Below are positions 8,800-16,959 of a DNA stretch of 64,000 bases, in pieces; position 1 is the first letter of the stretch, and each line of letters opens with the position of its first letter. Origin of the DNA: Chromobacterium subtsugae (GTDB taxonomy: Bacteria > Pseudomonadota > Gammaproteobacteria > Burkholderiales > Chromobacteriaceae). The translations under genes and the position numbers were made by a program. The stretch covers positions 310,001 through 374,000 of the forward strand of contig NZ_JYKA01000002.1 in NCBI RefSeq assembly GCF_001676875.1, in the 5' to 3' direction. Under the pieces are notes generated by a model. The model was given only the letters and a program-made list of their open reading frames with translations, searched no databases and was not told the origin of the DNA.

Positions 8800-10173
8800 T
8801 CAGTGCGCTGCGTTTTTCAGCAGATCCTCCACCACTTTTTTGGCATCGCCGAACACCATCATGGTTTTATCCATGTAAAACAGCTCGTTGTCCAGTCCGG
8901 CATATCCCGCGCTCATCGAGCGCTTGACCACGATCACGTTGCGCGCCTTGTGCGCCTCCAGGATGGGCATGCCGTAGATCGGGCTTTGCTTGTCCTTTTG
9001 CGCCGCCGGGTTGACCACATCATTGGCGCCTATCACCAGCACCACATCGGTGGTGGAGAAGTCGGCGTTGATCTCCTCCATCTCCAGCACCTGCTCGTAC
9101 GGCACCTCGGCCTCGGCCAGCAGCACGTTCATATGCCCCGGCATCCGGCCCGCCACCGGGTGGATCGCGTAGCGGACATTGACGCCCTGCTCGTGCAGCA
9201 ATTCGGCGAACTCCTGCAGCGCGTGCTGCGCGCGCGACACCGCCAGGCCGTAGCCGGGCACGATCACCACCTGGTCGGCGTTGCCCATCAGGAAGGCGGC
9301 GTCCTCGGCGCTGCCGGCCTTGTAGGCCTTGGCCGCCGCGTCGCCCGCCGCCGGCCCGGCGGCGGCCTCGCTGCCGAAACCGCCCAACAGCACGCTGACG
9401 ATGGAGCGGTTCATCGCCTTGCACATGATGTAGGACAGGATGGCGCCGGACGAGCCGACGCAGGCGCCGGCGATGATCAGCACCGGATTGTCCAGCGTGA
9501 AGCCGATGCCGGCCGCCGCCCAGCCGGAATAGCTGTTCAGCATCGACACCACCACCGGCATGTCGGCGCCGCCGATCGGGATGATCAGCGTCACGCCCAG
9601 CGCCAGCGCCACCGCCACCATGGCGAGGAAGGCCGCCTGGCTGTCGGTGGCGAAGTAGGCGAGGCCGAAGCCGACCATCGCCAGCGCCAGCAACAGATTG
9701 AGCGGATGCTGGCCAGCGAAGTGTATGGCCTTGGCGCCGAAGCGGCCGGACAGCTTGCCGTAGGCGATCACCGAGGCGGTGAAGGTGATCGCGCCGATGA
9801 AGGCGCCGATGAACAGCTCCACCTTCTGCACCGGCGTGTGCTCGACGCCGCCGTGGAAAATGGCGGCCACCGCGATCAGCACCGCCGACAGACCCACCAG
9901 CGAGTGCATCGCCGCCACCAGTTCCGGCATGCCGGTCATTTCCACCGTGCGCGCCTTCCAGGCGCCGATGGCCGCGCCGGCGGCGATGGCGCCGGCGATC
10001 AACGCCAGCACCGGCTTGTCGATGATCAGCAGCGTGGTCAGCACGGCGACGGCCATGCCGACGATGCCGTACAGATTGCCGCGCCGCGCCGAGGCCGGGC
10101 TGGACAGCCCTTTCAGCGCCAGGATGAACAGCACGGCGGAAACCAGGTAAAGAACCGCGGAAATGTTCTGCAT
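8800..10173 (-). CDS. pntB: NAD(P) transhydrogenase subunit beta
   Basis: This is the 457-residue inner-membrane beta subunit of the proton-translocating transhydrogenase, which reduces NADP+ with NADH using the proton gradient. The first ~270 residues form a multi-helix membrane domain (dII). The C-terminal dIII NADP(H)-binding domain contains VIVPGYGLAVSRAQHAL and STTDVVLVIGANDVVNPAA. The length equals the family norm. It is the last of three genes, four bases after pntAB. The operon supplies NADPH, which suits an organism with secondary metabolism and stress responses; no regulator is adjacent. Confidence 0.97.
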   Translation of the reverse strand: MQNISAVLYLVSAVLFILALKGLSSPASARRGNLYGIVGMAVAVLTTLLIIDKPVLALIAGAIAAGAAIGAWKARTVEMTGMPELVAAMHSLVGLSAVLIAVAAIFHGGVEHTPVQKVELFIGAFIGAITFTASVIAYGKLSGRFGAKAIHFAGQHPLNLLLALAMVGFGLAYFATDSQAAFLAMVAVALALGVTLIIPIGGADMPVVVSMLNSYSGWAAAGIGFTLDNPVLIIAGACVGSSGAILSYIMCKAMNRSIVSVLLGGFGSEAAAGPAAGDAAAKAYKAGSAEDAAFLMGNADQVVIVPGYGLAVSRAQHALQEFAELLHEQGVNVRYAIHPVAGRMPGHMNVLLAEAEVPYEQVLEMEEINADFSTTDVVLVIGANDVVNPAAQKDKQSPIYGMPILEAHKARNVIVVKRSMSAGYAGLDNELFYMDKTMMVFGDAKKVVEDLLKNAAH

Positions 10174-10177
10174 CGGA

Positions 10178-10477
10178 TTATCCCCTGTTCTTTTTCTTGA
10201 ACATGTCCAGCATGCGCTGGGTCACCAGGAAGCCGCCGAAGATGTTGATGCTGGCGAGGAAGATGGCGACGGCGCCCAGCACCGAGGTGACGGTGATCTG
10301 CTGGCCGCCCACGTCCACCACCTGCAGCATGGCGCCGACGACGATGATGCCGGAGATGGCGTTGGTCACCGCCATCAGCGGCGTGTGCAGCGCCGGAGTG
10401 ACGTTCCACACCACGTGGTAGCCGACGAAAACCGCCAGCGCGAAGATGGTGAAGCTGGTGATGAAGGGATCAACCAT
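10178..10477 (-). CDS. pntAB: NAD(P) transhydrogenase subunit alpha, part 2
   Basis: This 99-residue membrane protein corresponds to the transmembrane C-terminal part of the alpha subunit, which is a separate gene in split-alpha organisms. Three to four helices are visible ([51 protein letters not shown]), and it ends in [10 protein letters not shown]. Its start overlaps the end of pntAA by eight bases and its stop is four bases from pntB, so translation is probably coupled through the operon. It assembles with the other two subunits in the inner membrane. Confidence 0.95.
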   Translation of the reverse strand: MVDPFITSFTIFALAVFVGYHVVWNVTPALHTPLMAVTNAISGIIVVGAMLQVVDVGGQQITVTSVLGAVAIFLASINIFGGFLVTQRMLDMFKKKNRG

Positions 10478-11639
10478 GATGATGCGGCTCCTGTCGTGCC
10501 GGCGCCGGAGCGGCCGGGGTCGGCGCGGCGCCGAAGCGCTGTTCGCCCTGGTGGGTGAGCAAGGTGGCGGCGATGAGGTCGTCGGCCAGGTCGATCCGCA
10601 GCCCCTCGGCGCCCAACAGCAGGCAGAGGAAGGCGAGGAGGTTGCGCGCGTACAGGCTGGAGGCGTCGGCCGCCAGCAGCGCGGGCAGATTGGCCAGACC
10701 CACCAGGTGCACGCCGTTGTCGGTCTGCCAGGCGTCGCCGGCGCGGGTCAGCTCGCAGTTGCCGCCGGCTTCCGCCGCCAGGTCGACGATCACCGAACCC
10801 GGCCGCATCGCCGCCACCGCGGCGGCATCCAGCAGCCGCGGCGCCGGCTTGCCCGGAATCAGCGCGGTGGTGATGACGATGTCGGCCGCGGCGGCGCGCT
10901 TGGCCAGCAGCGCGTTCTGCCGCGCCAGGAATTCGGCGGTCATCTCGCGGGCGTAGACGCCGCCGCTGGCCGCCTTCTCCTCGTCCGTCATCGGCACCTC
11001 GACGAATTTGGCGCCCAGCGACTCCACTTGCTCGCGGGTGGCCGGACGCACGTCGTAGGCCTCCACCACCGCGCCCAGCCGCTTGGCGGTGGCGATGGCC
11101 TGCAGGCCGGCGACGCCGACGCCCAACACCAGCAGCCGCGCCGGCTTCACCGTGCCAGCTGCGGTCATCAGCATCGGCATGAAGCGCGGGTAGTATTCCG
11201 CCGCCAGCAGCACCGCCTTGTAGCCTGCGATATTGTTCTGGCTGGACAGCACGTCCATGCTCTGCGCGCGGGTGGTGCGCGGCAGCAGCTCCAGCGCGAA
11301 GGCGGAAATGCCCCGCGCCGCCAGCTCCGGCAGCAGGGGGTTGCCGTATGGCGCCAGCATGCCGATCAGCGCCGCGCCGGGTTTCAGCGCCTCCAGATCG
11401 GCGGCTGCCGGCATGCGCACCGTCAGCGCGATGTCGGCCTGGGCCAGCAGCGCCTGGCGCTGGTCGGACAGCTTGGCGCCGGCTTCGGCGTAGGCGGCGT
11501 CGGGGATGGCGGCCGGGATGCCGGCGCCGCGCTCCACCGTGACGGCATGGCCGGCGCCGACCAGCTTCTTCACCGTGTCAGGCGTCGCCGCCACGCGGCG
11601 TTCACCGGCCAGCCGTTCGGCTGGGATGACGATATGCAT
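10470..11639 (-). CDS. pntAA: NAD(P) transhydrogenase subunit alpha, part 1
   Basis: This 389-residue peripheral subunit carries the NAD(H)-binding domain dI. It starts [20 protein letters not shown], the alanine dehydrogenase/PNT N-terminal signature. The Rossmann loop [11 protein letters not shown] lies near residue 170, and the conserved [16 protein letters not shown] follows. The C-terminus is short and ends in a His-rich tail instead of the membrane segment of the E. coli type, confirming a split alpha subunit. CCAGGAGA lies ~8 bases before the ATG. It is the first gene of the pnt operon; the promoter must lie in the ~390-base interval beyond 11640. Confidence 0.96.
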   Translation of the reverse strand: MHIVIPAERLAGERRVAATPDTVKKLVGAGHAVTVERGAGIPAAIPDAAYAEAGAKLSDQRQALLAQADIALTVRMPAAADLEALKPGAALIGMLAPYGNPLLPELAARGISAFALELLPRTTRAQSMDVLSSQNNIAGYKAVLLAAEYYPRFMPMLMTAAGTVKPARLLVLGVGVAGLQAIATAKRLGAVVEAYDVRPATREQVESLGAKFVEVPMTDEEKAASGGVYAREMTAEFLARQNALLAKRAAAADIVITTALIPGKPAPRLLDAAAVAAMRPGSVIVDLAAEAGGNCELTRAGDAWQTDNGVHLVGLANLPALLAADASSLYARNLLAFLCLLLGAEGLRIDLADDLIAATLLTHQGEQRFGAAPTPAAPAPARQEPHHHG

Positions 11640-12030
11640 CTGCGTGTCTCCTGGTATGGAATTGTGAAATCAGTAGCTTGAAACCGCCGCGCGGCGCAAT
11701 TTAGAACGGCCGTTTGAAAATGATTAGAAGCATGCTGCGCCGCGTTATGCAAGGCATATATTGACTACCGTATATCGTCGGACACGGCAGCCTCAACTGG
11801 GCGATCGGACATGGCCATGCCAAAGTCATCAAGCCTTGCCGTCATTGCAGCAGCTCGATATGCCATGCCGATGACAAGGCGCGGCAGCGGCGGCAAGGTG
11901 TGGAAAATCCCACAAAATAAGAACAATCTGATATTGCGGCGCAATAATCGACACTAGCGAAAAGCGCGCCGCGCTGTAAAGACGGGAAAGCCGCGAAAAT
12001 GGCAACGCCTTGCGCCAGATCAGACGCCGC
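11640..12030. other. Gene-free interval upstream of pntAA
   Basis: This ~390-base interval has no convincing ORF. It is more AT-rich than its surroundings and must contain the minus-strand pnt promoter. A perfect 10-bp palindrome AACGGCCGTT sits at 11705-11714. On the minus strand, TTGCAT and TCTAAT hexamers 18 bases apart between ~11720 and 11755 are a weak sigma-70 candidate. Nothing else is recognisable, and the 3' end of the solute-binding gene closes the interval. Confidence 0.4.
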
Positions 12031-12801
12031 TCACGGCCCCAGGCCGCTGCCGCGGTAGAGGTCGAGCCGGAAGCGCTCCAGCGTGCCGTCGGCGCGCAGC
12101 TTGGCCAGGCCGGCGTTGAAGCGGCCCATCAGCTGCTCGTTGCGGGCGGAGCGCAGCATCAGCAGGTGGCCGTACTGAGTGCTGAACGGCCGCGGCTCGG
12201 TGGTGACCAGGTCGTGCGCGCCGCGCGGAAAGGTGTCGGACGCCAGCAGCTGCCAACCGGTGAATTCGTCTATTGGAAACAGCTCGATGCGGCCGGCCAG
12301 CAGCTTGAGCAGATTGGTCTTGTCATCGTCCGCTTCCTCCACCTCGATGGCGCCCTGCTTCGCCAATTGACGGAACTCGGCGGTGTAGGAATAGCCGCGG
12401 GTGGCGCCGAAGCGCAGGCCGTGCAGGTCCTGCAGCCGCGCCCACGCCGGCACCGCTAGGTCCTTGCGGTGGAACAACAGTTCGCGGTGCTCCGACAACG
12501 GCGCGCTGTAGAGAAACTCCCTGGCCTTGCCCGGATCGTCGAACCAGAAAGAGCTGGCCTCGACGCTGCCGTTGCGCAGCGCCTCCAGCGCCCGCGCCCA
12601 CGGCAGGTACTGGAAGCGCACCGCCACGCCCTCGCGGGCGAAGGCTTCGCGCACCACCCGGTTGACGAAGCCCTGGCCCGGCAGCCGCGCCCCGCTCCAC
12701 GGCGCGTATTCGCCGGTGGAAACCAGCAGTTCGGCCGCGCCGGCCCAGCCGGCCCACAGGCCCAGCAACAGCGCGCGCGCGCAGGCCAGCATCGATTTCA
12801 T
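12031..12801 (-). CDS. Periplasmic solute-binding protein (family 3), orphan
   Basis: This 256-residue exported protein has a signal peptide ending near GWAGAAE (residue ~22). The remainder is a bacterial family 3 solute-binding fold: EYAPWSGARLPGQGFVNRVV at the N-lobe, AREGVAVRFQYLPWARALEAL, and the hinge-proximal LHGLRFGATRGYSYTAEF. Such proteins deliver amino acids or small polar ligands to ABC permeases, or act as sensors. No permease or ATPase gene is near, so it may serve a distant transporter or a signalling role. It is divergent from a LytS-type histidine kinase gene 125 bases away. Confidence 0.8.
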   Translation of the reverse strand: MKSMLACARALLLGLWAGWAGAAELLVSTGEYAPWSGARLPGQGFVNRVVREAFAREGVAVRFQYLPWARALEALRNGSVEASSFWFDDPGKAREFLYSAPLSEHRELLFHRKDLAVPAWARLQDLHGLRFGATRGYSYTAEFRQLAKQGAIEVEEADDDKTNLLKLLAGRIELFPIDEFTGWQLLASDTFPRGAHDLVTTEPRPFSTQYGHLLMLRSARNEQLMGRFNAGLAKLRADGTLERFRLDLYRGSGLGP

Positions 12802-12926
12802 CGCTCCGCCCCTCCCCGCATCTTCCGCTTCCGTTATACACCGCGCCGGCGCTTTTCTCCGGCGGCGGATGCCGCGCCGCCGGCCGCTTGCTATGATCGC
12901 AGCATCGCCCCTTCCCGTGTCCCGCC

Positions 12927-13916
12927 ATGCCCAGCCCTATTCCGACGCCGCTGCCGGACTTCCGCAATCTAGGCGTGATGCTGCGCATCCTGCTGCTGCC
13001 GCTGGCGCTGTTATTCATCTACGGCCTGCTGGCGCCGCCGACGGCGGAGCCGCTATGGCGCTGGCTGCAGCTAGCGCTGCTGCTGCTGCCCGGCAGCCTG
13101 CTTTCGCTGGCGCTGCTGGCGCTGGCCAGCCCCTGGCTGGCCCGCCGGCGGCTGGGCCCGAGCTGGGCCACCGCGCTGACCGGCGCCGGCTTCGCGCTCT
13201 GCCAATGGCGGCTGCAGCCGGAAGCGCCTTTCGCCTGGCGGACGCCGGCGCTGGCGATGCTGGCGATGGCGCTGCTGCTGCACTATCTGTCGCTGCGCCA
13301 GCGCGCGCTGTCGCCGGCGCTGGCCGAAGCCCGGCTGGCCGCGCTGCAGGCGCGCATCCGACCGCACTTCCTGTTCAACAGCCTGAACGCCGCCATCGCG
13401 CTGATCCGCTCTCAGCCGCAGCAGGCCGAGACGGTGCTGGAAAACCTGGCCGAGCTGTTCCGCGCCCAGTTGGCCGACCCCGACCGCGCCTCCACGCTGG
13501 CGCGCGAGATCGAGCTGGCCGGCATGTATCTGGCGATAGAAAGCGAGCGGCTGGGGCCGCGGCTGAAGATCAGCTGGCGGGTGGAGGCGCCGCTGGACGC
13601 CGCGATGCCGCCGCTGATCCTGCAGCCGCTGGCGGAAAACGCGGTCTACCACGGCGCCGAGCAATCGGGCGGCGAGGTGGAGATCGTCATCGGCGCGCGC
13701 CTCTACGGCGGCCAGCTGGAGCTGACGCTGGACAATCCGGCGCCGGCCTCGCCGCGGCCAGGCGGCAACCGGATGGCGCTGAGCAATCTGCGCGAGCGGC
13801 TGGCGCTGTTCTTCGACGCCGAGGCCTCGCTGACCGGCGAGCTGCGCGGCGACCGCTACCTGACGCGGATCCGCCTGCCCTACCGCCGCGCCGGCAAGCC
13901 GGAGCGGAACGGCTAA
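12927..13916 (+). CDS. LytS/AlgZ-type sensor histidine kinase
   Basis: This 329-residue membrane kinase has a hydrophobic N-terminal half (~residues 15-125) with four to five predicted helices. A His_kinase domain follows with the phosphoacceptor motif RPHFLFNSLNA, and an HATPase region contains LQPLAENAVYHG and the G-box-like RMALSNLRERL. This matches the LytS/YehU/AlgZ family, whose partners are LytTR-type response regulators. Unusually, no response regulator follows; the next gene is a TMEM175-like channel. It may act on a regulator encoded elsewhere. The start is ATG 12927; another in-frame ATG lies 17 codons in. Family is sure, function unknown. Confidence 0.88.
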   Translation: MPSPIPTPLPDFRNLGVMLRILLLPLALLFIYGLLAPPTAEPLWRWLQLALLLLPGSLLSLALLALASPWLARRRLGPSWATALTGAGFALCQWRLQPEAPFAWRTPALAMLAMALLLHYLSLRQRALSPALAEARLAALQARIRPHFLFNSLNAAIALIRSQPQQAETVLENLAELFRAQLADPDRASTLAREIELAGMYLAIESERLGPRLKISWRVEAPLDAAMPPLILQPLAENAVYHGAEQSGGEVEIVIGARLYGGQLELTLDNPAPASPRPGGNRMALSNLRERLALFFDAEASLTGELRGDRYLTRIRLPYRRAGKPERNG

Positions 13917-13956
13917 GCTGCTTGCAAGGCGCGGCGCAAAACACGAGGAGCGAGGC

Positions 13957-14547
13957 ATGGAGAAAAACCGCCTGGAGGCGTTCAGCGACGGCGTGATCGC
14001 CATCATCATCACCATCATGGTGCTGGATCTGCATATTCCGCACGACACCACCTTCGCCGCGCTGCTGCAGCTGTGGCCGATCTTCCTGTGCTACCTGCTG
14101 AGCTTCGTCTATGTCGGCATCTACTGGAACAACCACCACCACTTCTACCACGCCACCCGCCGCATCGACGGCCGGGTGCTGTGGGCCAATCTGCACCTGC
14201 TGTTCTGGCTGTCGCTGATTCCCTTCGTCACCGGCTGGATGGGCGAAAACCATTTCCAGCCGCTGCCGGTGGCGCTGTACGGCGCGGTGCTGCTGATGTG
14301 CTCGATCGCCTGGTGGATCATGCAGCAGGCGCTGCTGTGCCTGCCCGGCAACCGCACCCGGCTGGCCGAGGCGCTGGGCGGCGACATCAAGGGCAAGATC
14401 TCGCCGGTCTGCTACCTGCTGGCGATCTGCCTGGCCTGGCGCCTGCCCTGGCTGTCCGGCCTGCTGTACCTGGCGGTGGCGCTGGCCTGGCTGATTCCCG
14501 ACCGGCGCATCGAATGCCTGCTGTACGGCGACGGCCAGCCGGACTGA
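13957..14547 (+). CDS. TMEM175 family (DUF1211) membrane protein
   Basis: This 196-residue protein has six predicted transmembrane helices and begins MEKNRLEAFSDGVIAI. It contains the (R/K)xxxFSDG motif that forms the pore-lining first helix of bacterial TMEM175 potassium channels. The family assembles as tetramers and conducts K+ without a canonical selectivity filter. Start support is good: GAGGAG 6-7 bases before the ATG. It follows the LytS-type kinase by 40 bases and may be cotranscribed with it. Ion channel activity is inferred from the family only. Confidence 0.85.
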   Translation: MEKNRLEAFSDGVIAIIITIMVLDLHIPHDTTFAALLQLWPIFLCYLLSFVYVGIYWNNHHHFYHATRRIDGRVLWANLHLLFWLSLIPFVTGWMGENHFQPLPVALYGAVLLMCSIAWWIMQQALLCLPGNRTRLAEALGGDIKGKISPVCYLLAICLAWRLPWLSGLLYLAVALAWLIPDRRIECLLYGDGQPD

Positions 14548-14611
14548 GGCGGCATGGCGGCGGCCGGCGGAATCGATTAAAATCGACGCATCAGCCACCA
14601 TGGAGGGTACG

Positions 14612-14791
14612 ATGTACCAGTCCGAATTCACCCAGTTCATCAATGGCTTCCTGGAGAAAAACCCGGAAGTGGACAGCCAGCGCCGCGAACTGCGCCTGAC
14701 CCTGTGGGACCGCCAGCCCAACCTGGAAGACCAGCGCCGCTGGAAAGAATCGCAAGTGCCGCAAAAGCCTTACGTCTACCAGCCGGAATAA
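14612..14791 (+). CDS. DUF3460 family protein
   Basis: This small 59-residue soluble protein is typical of betaproteobacteria: YQSEFTQFINGFLEKNPEVD, LTLWDRQP, and DQRRWKESQVPQKPYVYQPE at the C-terminus. Function is unknown. The ATG at 14612 is chosen because GGAGGG lies five bases upstream; the in-frame ATG at 14600 overlaps that ribosome site. A clear terminator follows at 14811, so the transcript ends here. Confidence 0.85.
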   Translation: MYQSEFTQFINGFLEKNPEVDSQRRELRLTLWDRQPNLEDQRRWKESQVPQKPYVYQPE

Positions 14792-14810
14792 TCCGCCGCC
14801 GCCCGTCTCC

Positions 14811-14836
14811 AAACGCCCCCAGCGGGCGTTTTGTCT
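14811..14836 (+). terminator. Rho-independent terminator after DUF3460 gene
   Basis: AAACGCCC (14811-14818) pairs with GGGCGTTT (14824-14831) over a 5-base loop, running into TTTTGTCTTT. It lies 20 bases after the stop codon. Confidence 0.85.
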
Positions 14837-14852
14837 TTCCGGAAGCCCAGTC

Positions 14853-15518
14853 ATGACCAGCCGCACCGTGGCGCTAGACCGCGCCCTGCACGATTACCTG
14901 TTCAACATCGGCGTAGCCGAGCACCCGGTGCAGCGCGAGCTGCGCGAATTCACCGCCGGCCACCGGCTGGCCAAGATGCAGATCGCGCCGGAGCAAGGCC
15001 AGTTCATGGGCTGGCTGGCGCGGCTGATCGGCGCGCGCCGCTACCTGGAAATCGGCGTGTTCACCGGCTACAGCGCGCTGACCGTGGCGCTGGCGATGCC
15101 GGAAGACGGCGAAGTGGTGGCCTGCGACGTCAGCGACACCTTCACCGCCATCGCCCGCGAATACTGGGCCAAGGCCGGCGTCGCCGGCCGCATCGACCTC
15201 AGGCTGCAGCCGGCGCTCAATACGCTGCAAACACTGCTGGACGACGGCCGGGCCGGCAGTTTCGACCTGGCCTTCATCGACGCCGACAAGCCGTCCTACC
15301 GCGACTACTACGAAGCCTGCCTGCAACTGGTGCGTCCCGGCGGCGTCATCGCCATCGACAATATCTTCCTGTCCGGCCGGGTGGTGGCGCCCAAGCCGGA
15401 AGACCCGCCCGGCGTCCACCTGGTGCACGCATTCAACGCCAGCCTGAAAGCCGACCCGCGCGTGCACATGTGCGTGCTGCCGGTGGGCGACGGCCTGACG
15501 CTGTGCACGCGGCGCTGA
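14853..15518 (+). CDS. SAM-dependent O-methyltransferase
   Basis: This 221-residue cytosolic enzyme of the caffeoyl-CoA/catechol O-methyltransferase-like family contains motif I LEIGVFTGYSALTVALAMP and FDLAFIDADKPSYRDYYE with the metal-binding aspartates (DAD). GGVIAIDNIFLSGRV and the later AFNASLKADPRV are also typical. Bacterial members methylate catechol-like or other hydroxylated small molecules in a Mg2+-dependent way; the substrate is not evident. CCGGAAG precedes the ATG. It occupies the position immediately before tolR where tolQ would be expected, but has no known Tol role. Confidence 0.9.
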   Translation: MTSRTVALDRALHDYLFNIGVAEHPVQRELREFTAGHRLAKMQIAPEQGQFMGWLARLIGARRYLEIGVFTGYSALTVALAMPEDGEVVACDVSDTFTAIAREYWAKAGVAGRIDLRLQPALNTLQTLLDDGRAGSFDLAFIDADKPSYRDYYEACLQLVRPGGVIAIDNIFLSGRVVAPKPEDPPGVHLVHAFNASLKADPRVHMCVLPVGDGLTLCTRR

Positions 15519-15571
15519 TTGCGGCGTTAGAACTTTCCAGAGCAGCAAACACTCTGAAACCTTTTGGCCTC

Positions 15572-15600
15572 AGCATCGTTGGAATTGACGATGCTATGAT
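15572..15600 (+). promoter_or_regulatory. Palindrome with -10-like hexamer upstream of tolR
   Basis: AGCATCGT (15572-15579) and ACGATGCT (15588-15595) form a perfect 8-bp inverted repeat over 8 bases. Its end overlaps TATGAT (15595-15600), a good sigma-70 -10 hexamer, 33 bases before the tolR start. No good -35 element is visible at the right distance, as expected for an activated promoter. This is inference from layout only. Confidence 0.4.
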
Positions 15601-15632
15601 GACCGTTTGACCGAGCCGAGCCAGAATCCGTC

Positions 15633-16046
15633 ATGCTAAACCGCCGTCCCCGCCGCCAGATGAACCAGATGAACGTCGTGCCCTATATCGACGTGATGCT
15701 GGTCTTGCTGGTGATTTTCATGGTCACCGCCCCGATGTTCACGCCCGGCGTGATCGACGTGCCCAGTGTTTCAGAGGCGCCAGCCATCGACGTGCGGCCG
15801 ATAGAAGTCACGGTGGACGCCACCGGCAAGATCGAGCTGGTGGACGGCGAGCAGAAGAGCCGCGTCGATTCGCTAGATGACCTGGCCAGCCAGCTGCAGG
15901 CGCTGGTGGGCGAGAACCCGCGCCCGGTGGCCATCTCCGCCGACGCCAACCTCAAATACGCCGAGGTGGTGCGGATAGCCGACCGCCTGCACCAGGCCGG
16001 CGTCAAGCGCGTGGCGTTGACCGTCAAGCAAACGCCGAAGCAATGA
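15633..16046 (+). CDS. tolR: Tol-Pal system inner-membrane protein TolR
   Basis: This 137-residue ExbD/TolR protein has a short cytoplasmic N-terminus and a single TM helix (~residues 21-41, VVPYIDVMLVLLVIFMVTAP) with the essential proton-channel aspartate. A periplasmic domain follows with the VTVDATGKIELVDG and PVAISADANLKYAEVV segments. TolR normally works with TolQ as the proton-driven stator that energises TolA during outer-membrane constriction. No tolQ is upstream; the preceding gene is an O-methyltransferase. Its stop overlaps the tolA start by four bases (ATGA), indicating coupled translation. Confidence 0.95.
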   Translation: MLNRRPRRQMNQMNVVPYIDVMLVLLVIFMVTAPMFTPGVIDVPSVSEAPAIDVRPIEVTVDATGKIELVDGEQKSRVDSLDDLASQLQALVGENPRPVAISADANLKYAEVVRIADRLHQAGVKRVALTVKQTPKQ

Positions 16047-16927
16047 GTTCGCAATCGCCCTCCTCCCTGCGCCCCTGGACCCTGATCGCCTCGGCGCTGT
16101 TCCACGCCATCGTGATCGGCCTGTTGCTGTGGGGCGGCCTGCAGACCACGCCGCCGCCCAGCCCGGCGCCGCTGGCGCTGGAGCTGTGGACCACCGCGCC
16201 GCCGCCGCCCGCAGCGACGCCGGTTCCGGTTGAGCCTACGCCTGCGCCGACACCCGCGCCGGTGGTCGCGGCGCCGCCGGCCGAGGTGAACCTGGGCCGG
16301 AAGGACGCGCCGAAGCCGAAGAAGGAAGAAAAGCCTAAACCCGCGGAAGAGCCCAAGCCGGAGGCGAAGAAGCACGTGGCCAAGCCGGAAGAGCCGAAAA
16401 AGCCCGAGCCCAAACCCAAGCCGGCGGAGCAGGCCAAGCCCAAGCCGGTCGAAGAGAAAAAGCCCGTCAAGGCCACCCCGCCGCCGCCGGCCAAGCACGG
16501 CCATAAACCGGACAAAACCTACAACAACGAGGCCGACGACCTGCTCGCCAGCCTGGACAGCACCCGCGTCAGCGGCAAGCCCAACGCCCGCAGCGACCAG
16601 GCCGGCAGCAAGCACGGCGTGGCCGGCGGCGCGGTCAACGGCTCCGGAGTCAACGCCGGCTGGATAGACATGGTCAAGGCCAAGGTCACCCCGCTGGTGC
16701 AGATTCCGCCCGGCATCCAGGGCAATCCGGCGGTGGTGCTGCGGATCACGCTGCTGCCCACCCTGGAAGTCAAAACCGTGCAGCTGGTGAAAAGCAGCGG
16801 CCAGGCGGCCTATGATGATGCAGTGCAAAGAGCGGTCTGGGAGGCGAAAACCTTCCCCAAACTGCCCGCCGGGGCCAACTTCAACGACGGCTACCGAACC
16901 TTTACCCTGACCTTCCGCCCGCACTGA
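16043..16927 (+). CDS. tolA: Tol-Pal system energy transducer TolA
   Basis: This 294-residue protein is anchored by one N-terminal TM helix (~12-32, LIASALFHAIVIGLLLWGG). A long Pro/Lys/Glu/Ala-rich periplasmic arm (~36-165, many KPKP and EEKP repeats) follows, then a C-terminal globular domain (~205-294) with GNPAVVLRITLLP and SGQAAYDDAVQRAVWEA. It spans the periplasm to contact TolB/Pal, driven by TolQR. The low-complexity arm is Pro-rich rather than the long Ala-rich helix of E. coli, making the protein shorter than E. coli's 421 residues. It overlaps tolR by four bases and precedes tolB by 32 bases. Confidence 0.95.
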   Translation: MSSQSPSSLRPWTLIASALFHAIVIGLLLWGGLQTTPPPSPAPLALELWTTAPPPPAATPVPVEPTPAPTPAPVVAAPPAEVNLGRKDAPKPKKEEKPKPAEEPKPEAKKHVAKPEEPKKPEPKPKPAEQAKPKPVEEKKPVKATPPPPAKHGHKPDKTYNNEADDLLASLDSTRVSGKPNARSDQAGSKHGVAGGAVNGSGVNAGWIDMVKAKVTPLVQIPPGIQGNPAVVLRITLLPTLEVKTVQLVKSSGQAAYDDAVQRAVWEAKTFPKLPAGANFNDGYRTFTLTFRPH

Positions 16928-16959
16928 GCGGGCGGCGCCACCCCTGTCACGAGGAAGAC

